Source: Brucella rhizosphaerae (GTDB lineage Bacteria; Pseudomonadota; Alphaproteobacteria; Rhizobiales; Rhizobiaceae). Taken from it: DNA of 64,000 nt. The notes beneath the pieces were generated by a model. The model did not search any database, was not told the DNA's origin, and saw only the letters and a program-made list of their open reading frames with translations. Of the stretch, positions 37,664-46,916 are shown in pieces. The position numbers and the translations under genes are program-made. Where the stretch lies: assembly GCF_002252475.1 (NCBI RefSeq), contig NZ_NNRK01000034.1:62001-126000 (forward strand), in the 5' to 3' direction. Each line of letters begins with the position of its first letter. Position 1 is the stretch's first letter.

Positions 37664-38020
37664 GGCTCTCGTGGGCTTCCCTGACGTTTCTACCCGCTTC
37701 ATAGTGCCGGAGTTTTATCTGGCATAATGAAACGAATGGCCGGTTCTTCAAAACCGAGTTCGATGTCGCTCACAACGCAGGAAACAGAACTTATCGATCC
37801 TGCGCCGGCACGACCCAGAAAATGTGGCTGGATCGTGTCGCACGACCCTATGTGGCGCTTTCTACTGCGCTTTCACCATCACGTCAAAGAAGCTTTTTCA
37901 CGAAAAGACTAACAATTGGTCGCACCCGGACGACACTTTCGCGTGATTTGGGAATTTAAACGATTGAAGTCCCGGATTCCCAAAAACATGTGTAATTTCA
38001 TCAACTTTTGCGGATGAAGC
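37664..38020. other. Region upstream of sdhC, with a possible small gene
   Basis: The 357 bases between sdhC (-) and the GNAT gene (-) should contain the sdh promoter. A small frame on the + strand (37763-37912) is a weak candidate gene. An inverted repeat at 37947-37984 (TTTGGGAAT ... ATTCCCAAA, 20-base loop) lacks a T-run. Confidence 0.5.
37763..37912 (+). CDS. Possible small protein opposite the sdhC upstream region
   Basis: A 49-codon frame from ATG 37763 ends TAA at 37912, with a basic/aromatic C-terminus (PMWRFLLRFHHHVKEAF). A further in-frame ATG lies at 37727. I know no family, and the third-position base use is only partly gene-like. It occupies the upstream region of sdhC, so it may be a chance frame. 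Listed as a candidate only. Confidence 0.3.
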   Translation: MSLTTQETELIDPAPARPRKCGWIVSHDPMWRFLLRFHHHVKEAFSRKD

Positions 38021-38479
38021 CTAGTTGCCGAAGCGAATCACATAGCTCGACCAATCCGCAGCGGTTGCAATTTGCTCATAAAGCTTGCGACCGTCTTCCG
38101 GCACACGGGGCGCATTGAGCACCAGCTTCGACCAGCTACGTTCTTCAGCCTTGTCGGCCAGCAAATCGATGAGCGCCTTGGCGATGCCTTTGCCACGGTG
38201 ATCGTGATGCACATAGATATGATCCACCTGCCCTGCACGAAGGCCAGATACCGGTTCCGGGAGATCATAGAAGATCACAAAGCCAACGAGATCGCCGTCA
38301 ACGCGAGCACCCAGAATTTCAGTGGCGCGGTCCTGCAACAAATGCTCCGCATAAAATTCATCCGGACGACGCGGCGCACCACGCTTCAATGCCTGAGCGT
38401 AGCTTGCAAGCAGCGGCGCGAACTCATGGGCATCGCGCAGATGAAGGAGCGCAATATCGACGGCATGATCAATAGTCAT
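38021..38479 (-). CDS. GNAT family N-acetyltransferase
   Basis: The 152-residue protein (ATG 38479, MTIDHAVD) follows GGGAAAG. The acetyl-CoA-binding motif A is VDHIYVHHDHRGKGIAKALIDLL near 87-109, with the HRGKGIA loop. The preceding strand GDLVGFVIFYDL and the C-terminal region NAPRVPEDGRKLYEQIA also fit GNAT. The acyl acceptor is unknown. It is a single gene between the sdhC upstream region and the diguanylate cyclase. Confidence 0.9.
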   Translation of the reverse strand: MTIDHAVDIALLHLRDAHEFAPLLASYAQALKRGAPRRPDEFYAEHLLQDRATEILGARVDGDLVGFVIFYDLPEPVSGLRAGQVDHIYVHHDHRGKGIAKALIDLLADKAEERSWSKLVLNAPRVPEDGRKLYEQIATAADWSSYVIRFGN

Positions 38480-38574
38480 GAGCAATCTTTCCCTCAAAAT
38501 ATATTTCCTGAAATCGGAAACACCTCAATTGTAGACAAGAGCCCGGCCAAAGGTAAAGCGCATTGCACGCAAAA

Positions 38575-39831
38575 TCAGTTCAACCTGCGGCCATTATTCA
38601 TGCCACGAAACTCGACCACATTGTCATCGAGCATCATCGGGAGCGCCGTGCGAACACAGTTGCGGCCATTCTTTTTGGCTTCATAAAGCGCACCATCCGC
38701 ACGCTTGTAAACATCGGAGAAGAAGTCATCGAACTCCATTTCCGTGACACCAAAACTCACCGCAAAGGCTACATCGCCCGAAACACCGGGAAGCGTAATA
38801 TCGGCGCAGGCCAGACGCACTCTTTCTGCAAACCGCCATGCCGACTGGATCGTATGACCGGGAAGCAGAACGGCAAACTCTTCGCCTCCCATACGCGCAG
38901 CAATCCCGCCCTTGGAGACTGCCGAGCGGCGCAATTCATCAGCAAACGCCGCAATCACCCGGTCGCCCAGGGCATGTCCATGGGTGTCGTTGATCGACTT
39001 GAAATAATCGATATCGCAGACAATCAGCGAGAGCGCCTGCCGCACGCGCTTTGATTTATCAATCGCAGCCTCTGCCCTGAACTCAAACCCGCGCCGGTTC
39101 AGAAGGCCTGAAAGCTGATCGGTTTCCGAGCGCAGCGTCACATCGGAAATCAATTCGCCCATAAGGCTCAGCAAAAGCAGCAAGCCCGCCGCAACCGAAA
39201 GCCCGGCACCGATGGATTGGACCAGCAACGCATAGTCGGTTCGGACATAATCAGTCGGATTAACGCCAACTCCTCCTACCAGCGAGGCAAGAACTGGCTT
39301 GATAAGGAAATGAATGGCGCCGATCGTGAACAGGCCCGCCATCAGACCATCAAGGGCTCCCCAGGAGCGTCCGAACGGACGACCCAACGCACGAATGTTT
39401 GAGCGTCCCCGCATGATGACCCAGACGGCCAGCATCAATGTCAGGAAATAAGGGGACTGGTACAGAATTTGGCCCAGCATATCGCTGCGGGCAATGTCGT
39501 AAATGGCATAGACCATCGACATTGATCCCACCAGAAGCAGCCCAAGCGGCCACCAGGGAACAGGCGACGCATACATGCGCGCAAGCCCAATCACCAGACA
39601 GGCCAGCGTCATGAAATAAGCGCCGAAGGCCAGCATATAACCAAGCTTCTGACTGGGGATTGAGGGGATCAGCAGCTCTGTGAGGAAGTAGAGCATCGCA
39701 AAAACGAAACCCATCGCAAAGACGGGCGCGGCAGCATTATCGCGTGCAAAGGCTGCGATACCAAGAAAAGTAAAAACAAACAGACCGGAAACGGTCATGT
39801 TGATCAGGAGTATGAACTCTGCTCCGTCCAT
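38575..39831 (-). CDS. Membrane-bound diguanylate cyclase (GGDEF)
   Basis: The 418 residues have about six to seven N-terminal membrane spans (about 8-225) and a C-terminal GGDEF domain (about 240-400). The catalytic signature reads MGGEEF, an active variant of GG(D/E)EF, preceded by DIDYFKSINDTHGHALGD. The allosteric I-site RxxD just upstream is absent (RRSAVSKGG), so product feedback is probably weak. It makes c-di-GMP. The start ATG at 39831 (MDGAEF) is preferred over a longer frame to 39870. No EAL partner is adjacent. Confidence 0.9.
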   Translation of the reverse strand: MDGAEFILLINMTVSGLFVFTFLGIAAFARDNAAAPVFAMGFVFAMLYFLTELLIPSIPSQKLGYMLAFGAYFMTLACLVIGLARMYASPVPWWPLGLLLVGSMSMVYAIYDIARSDMLGQILYQSPYFLTLMLAVWVIMRGRSNIRALGRPFGRSWGALDGLMAGLFTIGAIHFLIKPVLASLVGGVGVNPTDYVRTDYALLVQSIGAGLSVAAGLLLLLSLMGELISDVTLRSETDQLSGLLNRRGFEFRAEAAIDKSKRVRQALSLIVCDIDYFKSINDTHGHALGDRVIAAFADELRRSAVSKGGIAARMGGEEFAVLLPGHTIQSAWRFAERVRLACADITLPGVSGDVAFAVSFGVTEMEFDDFFSDVYKRADGALYEAKKNGRNCVRTALPMMLDDNVVEFRGMNNGRRLN

Positions 39832-40023
39832 CCGCGCTTTCCGGCATACGCCTACGGGCCATTCCGACAAGCCCGCATTCCCCGATCCGATAGTCCGGCA
39901 AGATCGCTTGTTTCAGCCAGACTGAAAAAGCATTTGCCACTCAAGGCCATTATACATTCAAAGCATAAGAATGCAGCTAAATTAGCGGACGTTTCTCTGA
40001 TTTCAAACAACGCTTTAAGCACG

Positions 40024-40054
40024 AAAAAAGCCGCTGGATTATCCCAGCGGCTTT
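40024..40054 (-). terminator. Terminator after leuC
   Basis: On the minus strand AAAAGCCGCTGG pairs with CCAGCGGCTTTT around GATAAT, running into a T-tract. It lies 34 bases past the leuC stop. It is nearly symmetrical, so it could also act on + strand transcripts. Confidence 0.9.
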
Positions 40055-40087
40055 TCTCAAACTTGCTCAAACCTTCTGGAAAAAAGG

Positions 40088-41497
40088 TTAGTTCCAGTCG
40101 CGGATATCCACGAAATGACCTGCAATTGCAGCTGCCGCAGCCATTGCTGGCGATACCAGATGCGTGCGCCCCTTAAAGCCCTGACGTCCTTCAAAGTTGC
40201 GGTTCGAAGTGGATGCGCAACGTTCGCCCGGCTTAAGCCGATCGTCGTTCATGGCGAGGCACATCGAGCAGCCCGGTTCACGCCAGTCGAAGCCGGCTTC
40301 GATGAACACCTTGTCGAGGCCTTCGGCTTCTGCCTGTTCCTTCACAAGGCCCGAACCTGGCACGATCATTGCGCTTACGCCAGCGGCAACTTTCTTGCCC
40401 TTGGCCATACGTGCAGCGTCACGCAGATCTTCAATACGCCCATTGGTGCAAGAGCCGATAAAGACGCGGTCAATCGTGATGTCCGTCATCTTGGTACCTG
40501 GCTTCAGGCCCATATAGTCGAGCGCACGCCACTTCGATGCACGCTTGGTTTCGTCCTTGATTTCATCAGGGTTTGGCACGATGTCGGTAACGAACACCAC
40601 GTCTTCCGGCGATGAGCCCCAGGAAACAACCGGCGAAATCTTTGCGGCATCCAGCTCGACGATCTTGTCGAAATGTGCGCCTTCCTCTGAATGCAGAGTC
40701 TTCCAGTAGCCAATTGCCTGTTCAAGGGTTTCACCCTTTGGAGCACGTGGCTTGCCGGTGATGTAAGCGAAAGTCGTCTCATCAGGTGCGATCAGACCAG
40801 CGCGGGCACCGCCTTCAATCGACATGTTGCAGACCGTCATACGGCCTTCCATCGACAGCGAGCGAATAGCGCTGCCGGCATATTCGATCACATAACCTGT
40901 GCCGCCAGCCGTGCCGATCTTGCCAATAATCGCGAGTGTGATGTCTTTTGCTGTTACACCGGGAGCCAGTTCGCCATCAACACGCACCAGCATGTTCTTG
41001 GCTTTCTTCTGGATCAGCGTCTGGGTGGCCAGAACATGTTCGACTTCCGATGTGCCGATACCATGTGCAAGCGAGCCGAAAGCACCGTGGGTCGAGGTGT
41101 GGCTGTCGCCACAGACAATCGTCATGCCCGGCAGCGTAAAGCCCTGCTCAGGTCCAACGATATGGACGACGCCCTGACGCTTGTCGCGCTCCGAATAATA
41201 TTCAACGCCGAAATCAGCGGCATTCCGGGCCAGAGCCTCGACCTGAATGCGGCTTTCTTCGTTCTTGATACCATTGATACGGTCTGGTGAGGTCGGCACA
41301 TTGTGATCGACAACAGCCAGCGTTCTCTCAGGATGGCGCACCTTGCGGCCTGTCAGGCGCAGACCTTCAAAAGCCTGCGGGCTCGTCACTTCGTGCACAA
41401 GATGACGATCAATATAAAGGAGGCAGGTACCGTCTTCCTGCTGATCCACTACATGGTCGTCCCAGATCTTGTCATAAAGTGTACGCGGCGCGCTCAT
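40088..41497 (-). CDS. leuC: 3-isopropylmalate dehydratase large subunit
   Basis: Isomerises 2-isopropylmalate to 3-isopropylmalate in leucine synthesis with LeuD, using a [4Fe-4S] cluster. The 469 residues contain the cluster cysteines in [13 protein letters not shown] (about 347) and GCSMCLAMN (about 408-416). [20 protein letters not shown] is at about 128-147. Intact length. leuD is not adjacent, as is usual in alphaproteobacteria. A repeat and palindrome lie in the upstream gap. Confidence 0.97.
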   Translation of the reverse strand: MSAPRTLYDKIWDDHVVDQQEDGTCLLYIDRHLVHEVTSPQAFEGLRLTGRKVRHPERTLAVVDHNVPTSPDRINGIKNEESRIQVEALARNAADFGVEYYSERDKRQGVVHIVGPEQGFTLPGMTIVCGDSHTSTHGAFGSLAHGIGTSEVEHVLATQTLIQKKAKNMLVRVDGELAPGVTAKDITLAIIGKIGTAGGTGYVIEYAGSAIRSLSMEGRMTVCNMSIEGGARAGLIAPDETTFAYITGKPRAPKGETLEQAIGYWKTLHSEEGAHFDKIVELDAAKISPVVSWGSSPEDVVFVTDIVPNPDEIKDETKRASKWRALDYMGLKPGTKMTDITIDRVFIGSCTNGRIEDLRDAARMAKGKKVAAGVSAMIVPGSGLVKEQAEAEGLDKVFIEAGFDWREPGCSMCLAMNDDRLKPGERCASTSNRNFEGRQGFKGRTHLVSPAMAAAAAIAGHFVDIRDWN

Positions 41498-41522
41498 TGC
41501 GAGAGTTCCTTTAATAGTTCCC

Positions 41523-41571
41523 GGAGCATTTCCGACAAAAGCGCAAAGCGCGTCTGCCTAAGGACAATGCG
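41523..41571. repeat. Dispersed intergenic palindromic repeat, copy near leuC
   Basis: GGAGCATTTCCGACAAAAG, then GCGCAAAGCGCGTCTG and AGGACAATGCG. It shares the ends of copies a and b (GAGCATTTCC ... AATGC). Confidence 0.65.
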
Positions 41572-41581
41572 TTCAAAGTGT

Positions 41582-41624
41582 TAGAGCGGCTTCGACGATT
41601 CCACATAGACTAGAACCGCTCTAG
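41582..41624. repeat. Hairpin with TAGAGCGG/CCGCTCTA arms
   Basis: TAGAGCGG (41582-41589) and CCGCTCTA (41617-41624) are perfect inverted arms with a 27-base interior. The word CCGCTCTAG recurs near 15662 and related words occur near 31073, so it belongs to the dispersed palindrome set. Confidence 0.55.
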
Positions 41625-41760
41625 TTTTGCTGTCATATGCACCCGCCACCGCATTTCGTCAAGAAAGCGAAACCGCAACAGGGTGTCGCAGTAATAATCT
41701 TGCGTGATTCAGGCAAAATTATGCGCGATATTATGCGGAGCATTTTAATTTTAGCAAATA

Positions 41761-41787
41761 AAAAAGGCGGCCCAAGGCCGCCTTTTT
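41761..41787 (-). terminator. Terminator after rplS
   Basis: AAAAAGGCGGCC and GGCCGCCTTTTT form a perfect 12-bp stem around a 3-base loop (CAA on the + strand) with a T-run, 20 bases past the rplS stop. Confidence 0.93.
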
Positions 41788-41806
41788 AAAGATCTCTGCG
41801 TAAATA

Positions 41807-42247
41807 TTATTCAGCAGCGGTCTTGGCAGCCTGCACCTTGGCAGCTGCTGCTAGCTTGTCAGCTTCGCGCTCAGCCTTCGTGCGGTTGTCTTTCTTTTCA
41901 GCAATACGTGCAGCCTTACCGGTGAGGCCACGGAGGTAGTAAAGCTTCGCACGACGGACCTTACCGCGGCGAACCAGTTCAACGCCTTCTACGATCGGCG
42001 AGTAAACAGGGAATACGCGCTCTACGCCTTCACCGTAAGAAATCTTACGAACAGTGAAGTTTTCGTTGATGCCAGCGCCGGAACGGGCAATGCAGACGCC
42101 TTCATAGGCCTGCACGCGGGTACGCGTACCTTCGGTAACGCGAACCTGAACGCGAACGGTGTCGCCTGGCTGGAAATCTGGAAGTGTGCGCTTTTCAGCG
42201 ATTTTTGCTGCCTGTTCGGCTTCAAGCTGACGAATGATGTCGGTCAT
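41807..42247 (-). CDS. rplS: 50S ribosomal protein L19
   Basis: Large-subunit protein at the 30S-50S interface. The 146 residues are the usual alphaproteobacterial length, with [14 protein letters not shown] at 23-36, the [25 protein letters not shown] core and the Lys/Ala-rich C-terminal extension seen in this class. It normally follows trmD, but here it is separated from trmD by an oppositely oriented permease and a DUF4260 gene. The ATG is at 42247. Confidence 0.96.
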   Translation of the reverse strand: MTDIIRQLEAEQAAKIAEKRTLPDFQPGDTVRVQVRVTEGTRTRVQAYEGVCIARSGAGINENFTVRKISYGEGVERVFPVYSPIVEGVELVRRGKVRRAKLYYLRGLTGKAARIAEKKDNRTKAEREADKLAAAAKVQAAKTAAE

Positions 42248-42575
42248 CGTCTGACTCCTTCTGAATTCTTCTCAAACAGTCAGAGCGCTCTGCACTTGCC
42301 GCCAGGCAACCTTGGCCTTGCGGTTATGCCCGAAAAATCAGGCAGGAGCGGTACACCATTTATTGGTTTACGGACGTCTCGGGCTTTGCCCGAACCGGAT
42401 ATTACGATGTCGGGTTTTCCCGAACTGGCAGGCTCATACAGCATCGCTACCAACTTGTCACGCCCTGTCAGAAATTTTCGTAGCCAGCGGCTCAAGACTG
42501 TGCCACTCTGATTGTCAACAATAAGAGCTTAAGTTGCAAACAATCTTAATAAGCTAGTACTAAAATGGGGACAAA
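42248..42575. other. Divergent promoter region between rplS and the NCS1 permease
   Basis: The 328 bases have no supported gene. They must hold the promoter of rplS on the minus strand and that of the permease on the plus strand. I see no clear operator. The reading frames here are short and lack a recognisable product. Confidence 0.5.
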
Positions 42576-44036
42576 ATGACAATAATCAATCCATCACCCT
42601 CATTGTATAATGAGGACTTAGCACCCGCTGAAGAACGAAAATGGGGCGCCTTCAGCATTTTCAACGTATGGACGTCGGACGTTCATAGCCTCTGGGGCTA
42701 TTATCTTGCCGCGAGTCTTTTTCTTCTTTGCGGCAGTTTCCTGAATTTCGTGATCGCCATCGGCATCGGATCACTGGTGATCTTTGTCCTGATGAGCCTC
42801 GTCGGCAATGCCGGTGTGCGAACCGGCGTGCCATTTCCAGTATTGGCGCGCGCTTCATTCGGAACTTTCGGCGCAAACTTTCCGGCTCTCGTGCGCGGTA
42901 TCGTCGCCTGTTTCTGGTATGGTGCACAGACCGCCGCCGCATCCGGCGCTATCGTCGCCCTGCTCGTTCGCAATGAAAGCATTCTCGCCTTCCATCAGAA
43001 CAGCCACATGCTTGGCCATTCGACATTGGAAGTCATGTGTTATGTTCTGGTCTGGGCAGCACAGCTTCTCATTATCCAGCGCGGCATGGAAACGGTGCGC
43101 AAATTCCAGGATTGGGCTGGGCCTGCGGTATGGATCATGATGCTGATCCTCGCAATTTACCTTCTCATCAAATCAGGAACATTCTCTTTCGGCAGCGAAA
43201 TCCCGCGCGATGTCCTTTTGGAAAAGACCAAGGATGCGGGCGTCACCGGCGAACCAGGCTCATTTGCGGCGCTTGCCGCCGTCTCGGCAACCTGGATTAC
43301 CTATTTCGCAGCGCTTTATCTCAACTTCTGCGACTTCTCGCGTTATGCCAAGGACGAAGCTTCGCTGCGTCGCGGCAACCTGTGGGGTTTGCCGGTCAAC
43401 CTTCTGGCCTTCTGTCTCGTTGCAGGCGTGACGACCACCGCCGCCTTCACGGTATATGGTGAAGTGCTTCTGCATCCCGACCAGATTTCCGCTAAATTTG
43501 ACAGCTGGTTCCTCGCGCTTCTCGCCGCTCTGACCTTCACAGTGGCAACGCTGGGCATCAACGTGGTTGCAAACTTCGTGTCAGCCTCCTTCGATTTTTC
43601 CAACACCTTCCCGCAGAAAGTGTCGTTCAAGCGTGGTGGCGTGATTGCAGCTATGATCGCGCTTATTCTCTATCCATTCGCGCCATGGGAAACCGGTGCC
43701 GCGCATTTTGTGAACTTCCTCGGTTCAACCATGGGTCCGATCTTCGGCATCATGATGGTTGATTATTACCTTCTGCGCCGCGGCAAGATCAACGTTGCTG
43801 ACCTTTATCAGGAAAACGGAGAGTTCCGGTTCCAGAATGGCTGGCACATCAAGGCATTTGTTGCCTTTGGCATTGGCGCCCTGTTTTCGTCGATCCTGCC
43901 GATGACAACCAATATCCTGCCTGCATGGTGGGCGACTTATGGCTGGTTCTTCGGTGTCGCAATTGGCGGTAGCGTCTATTACGTACTTCGCAGATCGACA
44001 ATCCAACAAACGGTCACCAAGCCACACGCGGCTTGA
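42576..44036 (+). CDS. NCS1 family nucleobase/hydantoin permease
   Basis: The 486 residues have 12 membrane spans. NCS1 landmarks are EERKWGAFSIFNVWTSDVHSLWGYYLAA near 20-47, VRTGVPFPVLARASFGTFGAN near 81-101 and YFAALYLNFCDFSRYAK in the middle. GTMGPIFGIMMVDYYLLRRGKI follows near the C-terminus. It is related to Mhp1, PucI and CodB transporters, so uracil, cytosine, allantoin or hydantoin are candidate substrates. No catabolic genes are adjacent. GGGGACAAA precedes the ATG and a terminator follows. It lies oppositely to the flanking ribosome/tRNA genes. Confidence 0.9.
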   Translation: MTIINPSPSLYNEDLAPAEERKWGAFSIFNVWTSDVHSLWGYYLAASLFLLCGSFLNFVIAIGIGSLVIFVLMSLVGNAGVRTGVPFPVLARASFGTFGANFPALVRGIVACFWYGAQTAAASGAIVALLVRNESILAFHQNSHMLGHSTLEVMCYVLVWAAQLLIIQRGMETVRKFQDWAGPAVWIMMLILAIYLLIKSGTFSFGSEIPRDVLLEKTKDAGVTGEPGSFAALAAVSATWITYFAALYLNFCDFSRYAKDEASLRRGNLWGLPVNLLAFCLVAGVTTTAAFTVYGEVLLHPDQISAKFDSWFLALLAALTFTVATLGINVVANFVSASFDFSNTFPQKVSFKRGGVIAAMIALILYPFAPWETGAAHFVNFLGSTMGPIFGIMMVDYYLLRRGKINVADLYQENGEFRFQNGWHIKAFVAFGIGALFSSILPMTTNILPAWWATYGWFFGVAIGGSVYYVLRRSTIQQTVTKPHAA

Positions 44037-44045
44037 TCTGAAAAC

Positions 44046-44075
44046 GAAAATGCCCGGTCATTACCGGGCATTTTC
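44046..44075 (+). terminator. Terminator after the NCS1 permease
   Basis: AAAATGCCCGGT and ACCGGGCATTTT form a perfect stem around a short loop and are followed by TTTC. It serves the + strand gene and, being near symmetrical, probably also the converging DUF4260 gene. Confidence 0.88.
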
Positions 44076-44077
44076 AT

Positions 44078-44428
44078 TCAACGGCCAATACGCCCAAGAT
44101 GGGTGTCATTAAAGCTGGTCCCGTATTTGAGACCAAATCCCAGCGCACGATCCACACCAATATGCACCGCCCAGATGAGCGCTATCGCAAAACAGAGTGG
44201 CCAGCTCATCACCCAGCCCAGCACAGAAAGCAGCACAACGCCAATCCAGCTATGCGCGATATTATACACGACCGCACCTGTGCGCGGCCCTTTCATATAG
44301 GCAAAGAAAGACAGATCCGGTGCAAGAATGAGAACCACGAAAAGCCACCAGCTTACCCCGCTTATCCAGTAAGCACCAAGCGCCAGCAGCGCGAGGGAAA
44401 GGCTTTCAAGCCGCTGGATCAGGTTCAT
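44078..44428 (-). CDS. DUF4260 small membrane protein
   Basis: The 116 residues contain three to four hydrophobic segments and the DUF4260 landmarks [24 protein letters not shown] and [23 protein letters not shown]. The function is unknown. The start ATG at 44428 overlaps the trmD stop as ATGA, so the two genes are translationally coupled. Its position in place of rplS makes the trmD operon unusual. Confidence 0.82.
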   Translation of the reverse strand: MNLIQRLESLSLALLALGAYWISGVSWWLFVVLILAPDLSFFAYMKGPRTGAVVYNIAHSWIGVVLLSVLGWVMSWPLCFAIALIWAVHIGVDRALGFGLKYGTSFNDTHLGRIGR

Positions 44429-45153
44429 TTGCGTTTGGCCTCCCGATAGGCTTCCCAAAGATCAGGACGCCGTTCTTTTGTGATACGCTCAGCCTCGGCA
44501 TGCCGCCATTTATCAATCGCGCCATGATTGCCGGATGTAAGAATGTCAGGAATGGAACGTTCTTCCCAAACCTGCGGGCGCGTATAATGCGGATGTTCCA
44601 AAAGCCCGGTCTCGAAGCTTTCCGTTTCACCCGATTCCCGATTACCCATAACACCCGGAAGAAGTCGCACGATGGCATCAAGCAGCACGATGGCCGCTGT
44701 TTCGCCACCCGACAAAATATAATCGCCAATCGATATCTCTTCGAGCGCGCGCGCTTCGATCACCCGCTCGTCGACGCCCTCAAAGCGTCCGCATAGAATG
44801 ACTGCACCAGGACCATCTGCCAGTTCGCGCACGCGTTTTTGAGTGAGTGGCGCGCCCCGCGGGCTCATCAGCAACACCGGACGATCATCCGCAACAGAAT
44901 CGAGCGCACGTGCCACCACATCCGGCTTCATCACCATGCCCGCACCACCGCCCGAAGGCGTGTCGTCAACCATCCGGTGCTTGCCTTCAGCAAAGTCACG
45001 GATCTGCACGGTATCAAGCGACCATGTTCCTTCGGCGAGTGCCTTTCCAGCCAGCGAAACACCCAAAGGCCCGGGAAACATTTCGGGATAAAGGGTGAGC
45101 ACGGACGCATGAAATGTGCGCTCGGCATTATCCGTATCCGGCAGATCAATCAT
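44425..45153 (-). CDS. trmD: tRNA (guanine37-N1)-methyltransferase
   Basis: Methylates G37 of tRNAs reading CNN and related codons, preventing frameshifts. The 242 residues form the trefoil-knot SPOUT fold: [11 protein letters not shown] near 20-30, [16 protein letters not shown] near 63-78, and [12 protein letters not shown] plus GDYILSGGE in the SAM site. The start overlaps the rimM stop by four bases, so rimM, trmD and DUF4260 are coupled. Confidence 0.96.
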   Translation of the reverse strand: MIDLPDTDNAERTFHASVLTLYPEMFPGPLGVSLAGKALAEGTWSLDTVQIRDFAEGKHRMVDDTPSGGGAGMVMKPDVVARALDSVADDRPVLLMSPRGAPLTQKRVRELADGPGAVILCGRFEGVDERVIEARALEEISIGDYILSGGETAAIVLLDAIVRLLPGVMGNRESGETESFETGLLEHPHYTRPQVWEERSIPDILTSGNHGAIDKWRHAEAERITKERRPDLWEAYREAKRK

Positions 45154-45749
45154 GACTTCTTCGGCCGCTTCTTTTCGCTGTTCTTTTCGTTCTGGGGCTC
45201 GTTGTCCTCACGAAGCGGATTGTCATCTTCGTCGGCAATCAATCCCGCTGCATGCGGATCGACGCGGATGGTCTCTGCTTCGAAATCAATTTCCGGTACC
45301 GCTGCTTCCGTAAAAGGGATCAGCATAGGGCGCTTGCCTTTCAGGCTCAGCTCAATCAGATCACCACCGCCAAAATCAAAAACCGCACTGACAACGCCAT
45401 ACGACTTGCCGTCAGCGTCAAGCGCTTCAAGGCCAATCAGGTCGGTCTGAAAAAACTCGTCCTCGTCAAGATCATCATCCGACAATTGCGAGCGGTCGAT
45501 ATAGAGCTCGGTTCCGTTCAATGCTTCGGCTGCATTGCGATCATTGATGCCTTTAAAGCGCACGACAACCACGGTCTTCGCCGAGCGTGCCTCAAGCACC
45601 TCATAGGCCTTGCCCTGCGCATCATAAAGCTGCCCATAATCGGCAATGGCCAGAGGATCGTCGGTAAATGTCTTGACCCTGACTTCGCCGCGTATGCCAT
45701 GGGCGGCTCCGATAACGGCAAGTTGTATTGGGTTCTCTGGGCGCGACAT
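45150..45749 (-). CDS. rimM: Ribosome maturation factor RimM
   Basis: Assembly factor for the head of the 30S subunit. The 199 residues start at ATG 45749 ([12 protein letters not shown]) after GGAAA; the in-frame ATG at 45761 is also possible. [21 protein letters not shown] near 13-33 and the PRC-barrel region with [17 protein letters not shown]-like sequence are visible. An acidic/basic C-terminal tail of about 30 residues ([14 protein letters not shown]) is longer than in E. coli. rpsP, which often precedes rimM, is not present here. Confidence 0.94.
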   Translation of the reverse strand: MSRPENPIQLAVIGAAHGIRGEVRVKTFTDDPLAIADYGQLYDAQGKAYEVLEARSAKTVVVVRFKGINDRNAAEALNGTELYIDRSQLSDDDLDEDEFFQTDLIGLEALDADGKSYGVVSAVFDFGGGDLIELSLKGKRPMLIPFTEAAVPEIDFEAETIRVDPHAAGLIADEDDNPLREDNEPQNEKNSEKKRPKKS

Positions 45750-45925
45750 GAAAATTTCCATAATTTAAGGGCTGTTTTATATCGCTTACTCAATTTCCCG
45801 TAAAAACGCCAAGAAAAATACAAATTCGTATCTTTACGGCTCGGCAACCTATCACTGGCAGACTTGTTACAGGCAGGCCAGTGGTCTGATTCCGATATTT
45901 GCAACCCAACCAGCGAAACCCGGTC

Positions 45926-46873
45926 ATGATGACACAGAGCGAAATCCTGATCCCTGCCCGTGCCGATCTCGCGGCCGCGCGCGAGGAATGGCTGAAAACG
46001 CTGAAAGATACGCGTCGGTTATCGGAAAATACGCTTGAGGCTTATGAACGCGATACGCGCCAGTTTCTGCATTTCCTCACGCATCATCTGGGCGAGCCGC
46101 CTTCGATCAAGGATGTCGGCAATCTTCGTGTGGCCGATCTGCGTTCATTCCTCGCCAATCGCCGCAATGACGGTGTCGGTGCCCGCACGCTTGGCCGTGG
46201 CCTTGCCGGTGTACGCTCTCTGCTACGGCATCTGGAAAAGCGTGGTCTGGTCAATGCAGCCGGTGCTGCTGCCATTCGTGCGCCGCGCCAGCCAAAATCA
46301 CTCCCAAAGCCACTTACCGCAGAAGATGCGCGTCGCGTGGTTGCAGCCGACGGCCAGATGGCAGATGAGCCGTGGATAGCAGCGCGCAATGCAGCCGTCC
46401 TCACACTTCTTTATGGATGCGGTCTGCGTATTTCTGAAGCGCTCGGCCTTGCAGGTGATGCACTCAGCGATGCTTCTGCCCTCTCAATTTTGATTACTGG
46501 TAAAGGCGGCAAAGCACGTATGGTGCCGCTGCTTCCCGCAGTCCATCGCGCAGTTGCGCAATATCGCGCGCTTTGCCCGTTTGATCTTTCCGCAGACAAG
46601 CCACTGTTCCGCGGTGCCAGGGGCGGCATCCTTCATTCGGCAATCATCCAGCGTGAAATGCAGAAGCTTCGCGCAGGTCTTGGTTTGCCCGATACTGCGA
46701 CCCCTCACGCGCTGCGCCATTCCTTTGCCACGCATCTCCTTGGTCGCGGCGGCGATTTGCGCACCATTCAGGAACTGCTCGGCCATGCGAGCCTGTCGAC
46801 CACACAGGTCTATACCGGTGTCGATACCGCGCGACTTCTCGAAGTTTATGACAAGGCGCATCCGCGCGCTTAA
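45926..46873 (+). CDS. xerC: Tyrosine recombinase XerC
   Basis: Site-specific recombinase that resolves chromosome dimers at dif with XerD, under FtsK control. The 315-residue protein (ATG 45926 or the adjacent 45929) has a SAM-like N-terminal DNA-binding domain. The catalytic set is in place: R in CGLRISEA (about 176), K in GKGGKARMV (about 200), HALRH (about 267) and GHASLSTTQVYT with the nucleophilic tyrosine at about 302. No recombination or transposon context surrounds it, so it is the housekeeping enzyme. Divergent from rimM. Confidence 0.94.
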   Translation: MMTQSEILIPARADLAAAREEWLKTLKDTRRLSENTLEAYERDTRQFLHFLTHHLGEPPSIKDVGNLRVADLRSFLANRRNDGVGARTLGRGLAGVRSLLRHLEKRGLVNAAGAAAIRAPRQPKSLPKPLTAEDARRVVAADGQMADEPWIAARNAAVLTLLYGCGLRISEALGLAGDALSDASALSILITGKGGKARMVPLLPAVHRAVAQYRALCPFDLSADKPLFRGARGGILHSAIIQREMQKLRAGLGLPDTATPHALRHSFATHLLGRGGDLRTIQELLGHASLSTTQVYTGVDTARLLEVYDKAHPRA

Positions 46874-46916
46874 AAATTGGCATTTCATATCGCGCCGGAC
46901 TACCTATATTCTCAGC

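Larger units (their letters stand above)
41498..41806. other. Intergenic region between rplS and leuC with two palindromes
   Basis: There is no coding frame I can support. The region holds the leuC promoter side, a dispersed repeat copy at 41523-41571, a hairpin at 41582-41624 and, at its other end, the rplS terminator (41761-41787). I see no leucine-rich leader peptide. Confidence 0.55.

Noticed and set aside
37763-37912. A confident call of the 49-codon frame upstream of sdhC as a gene
   Set aside because: It has no family, only partly gene-like codon use and lies in a region that should hold the sdh promoter, so it is listed only as a low-confidence candidate.
45926-46873. xerC as part of a mobile element
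   Set aside because: No inverted repeats, attachment site or cargo surrounds it; motifs and context fit the housekeeping dif recombinase.
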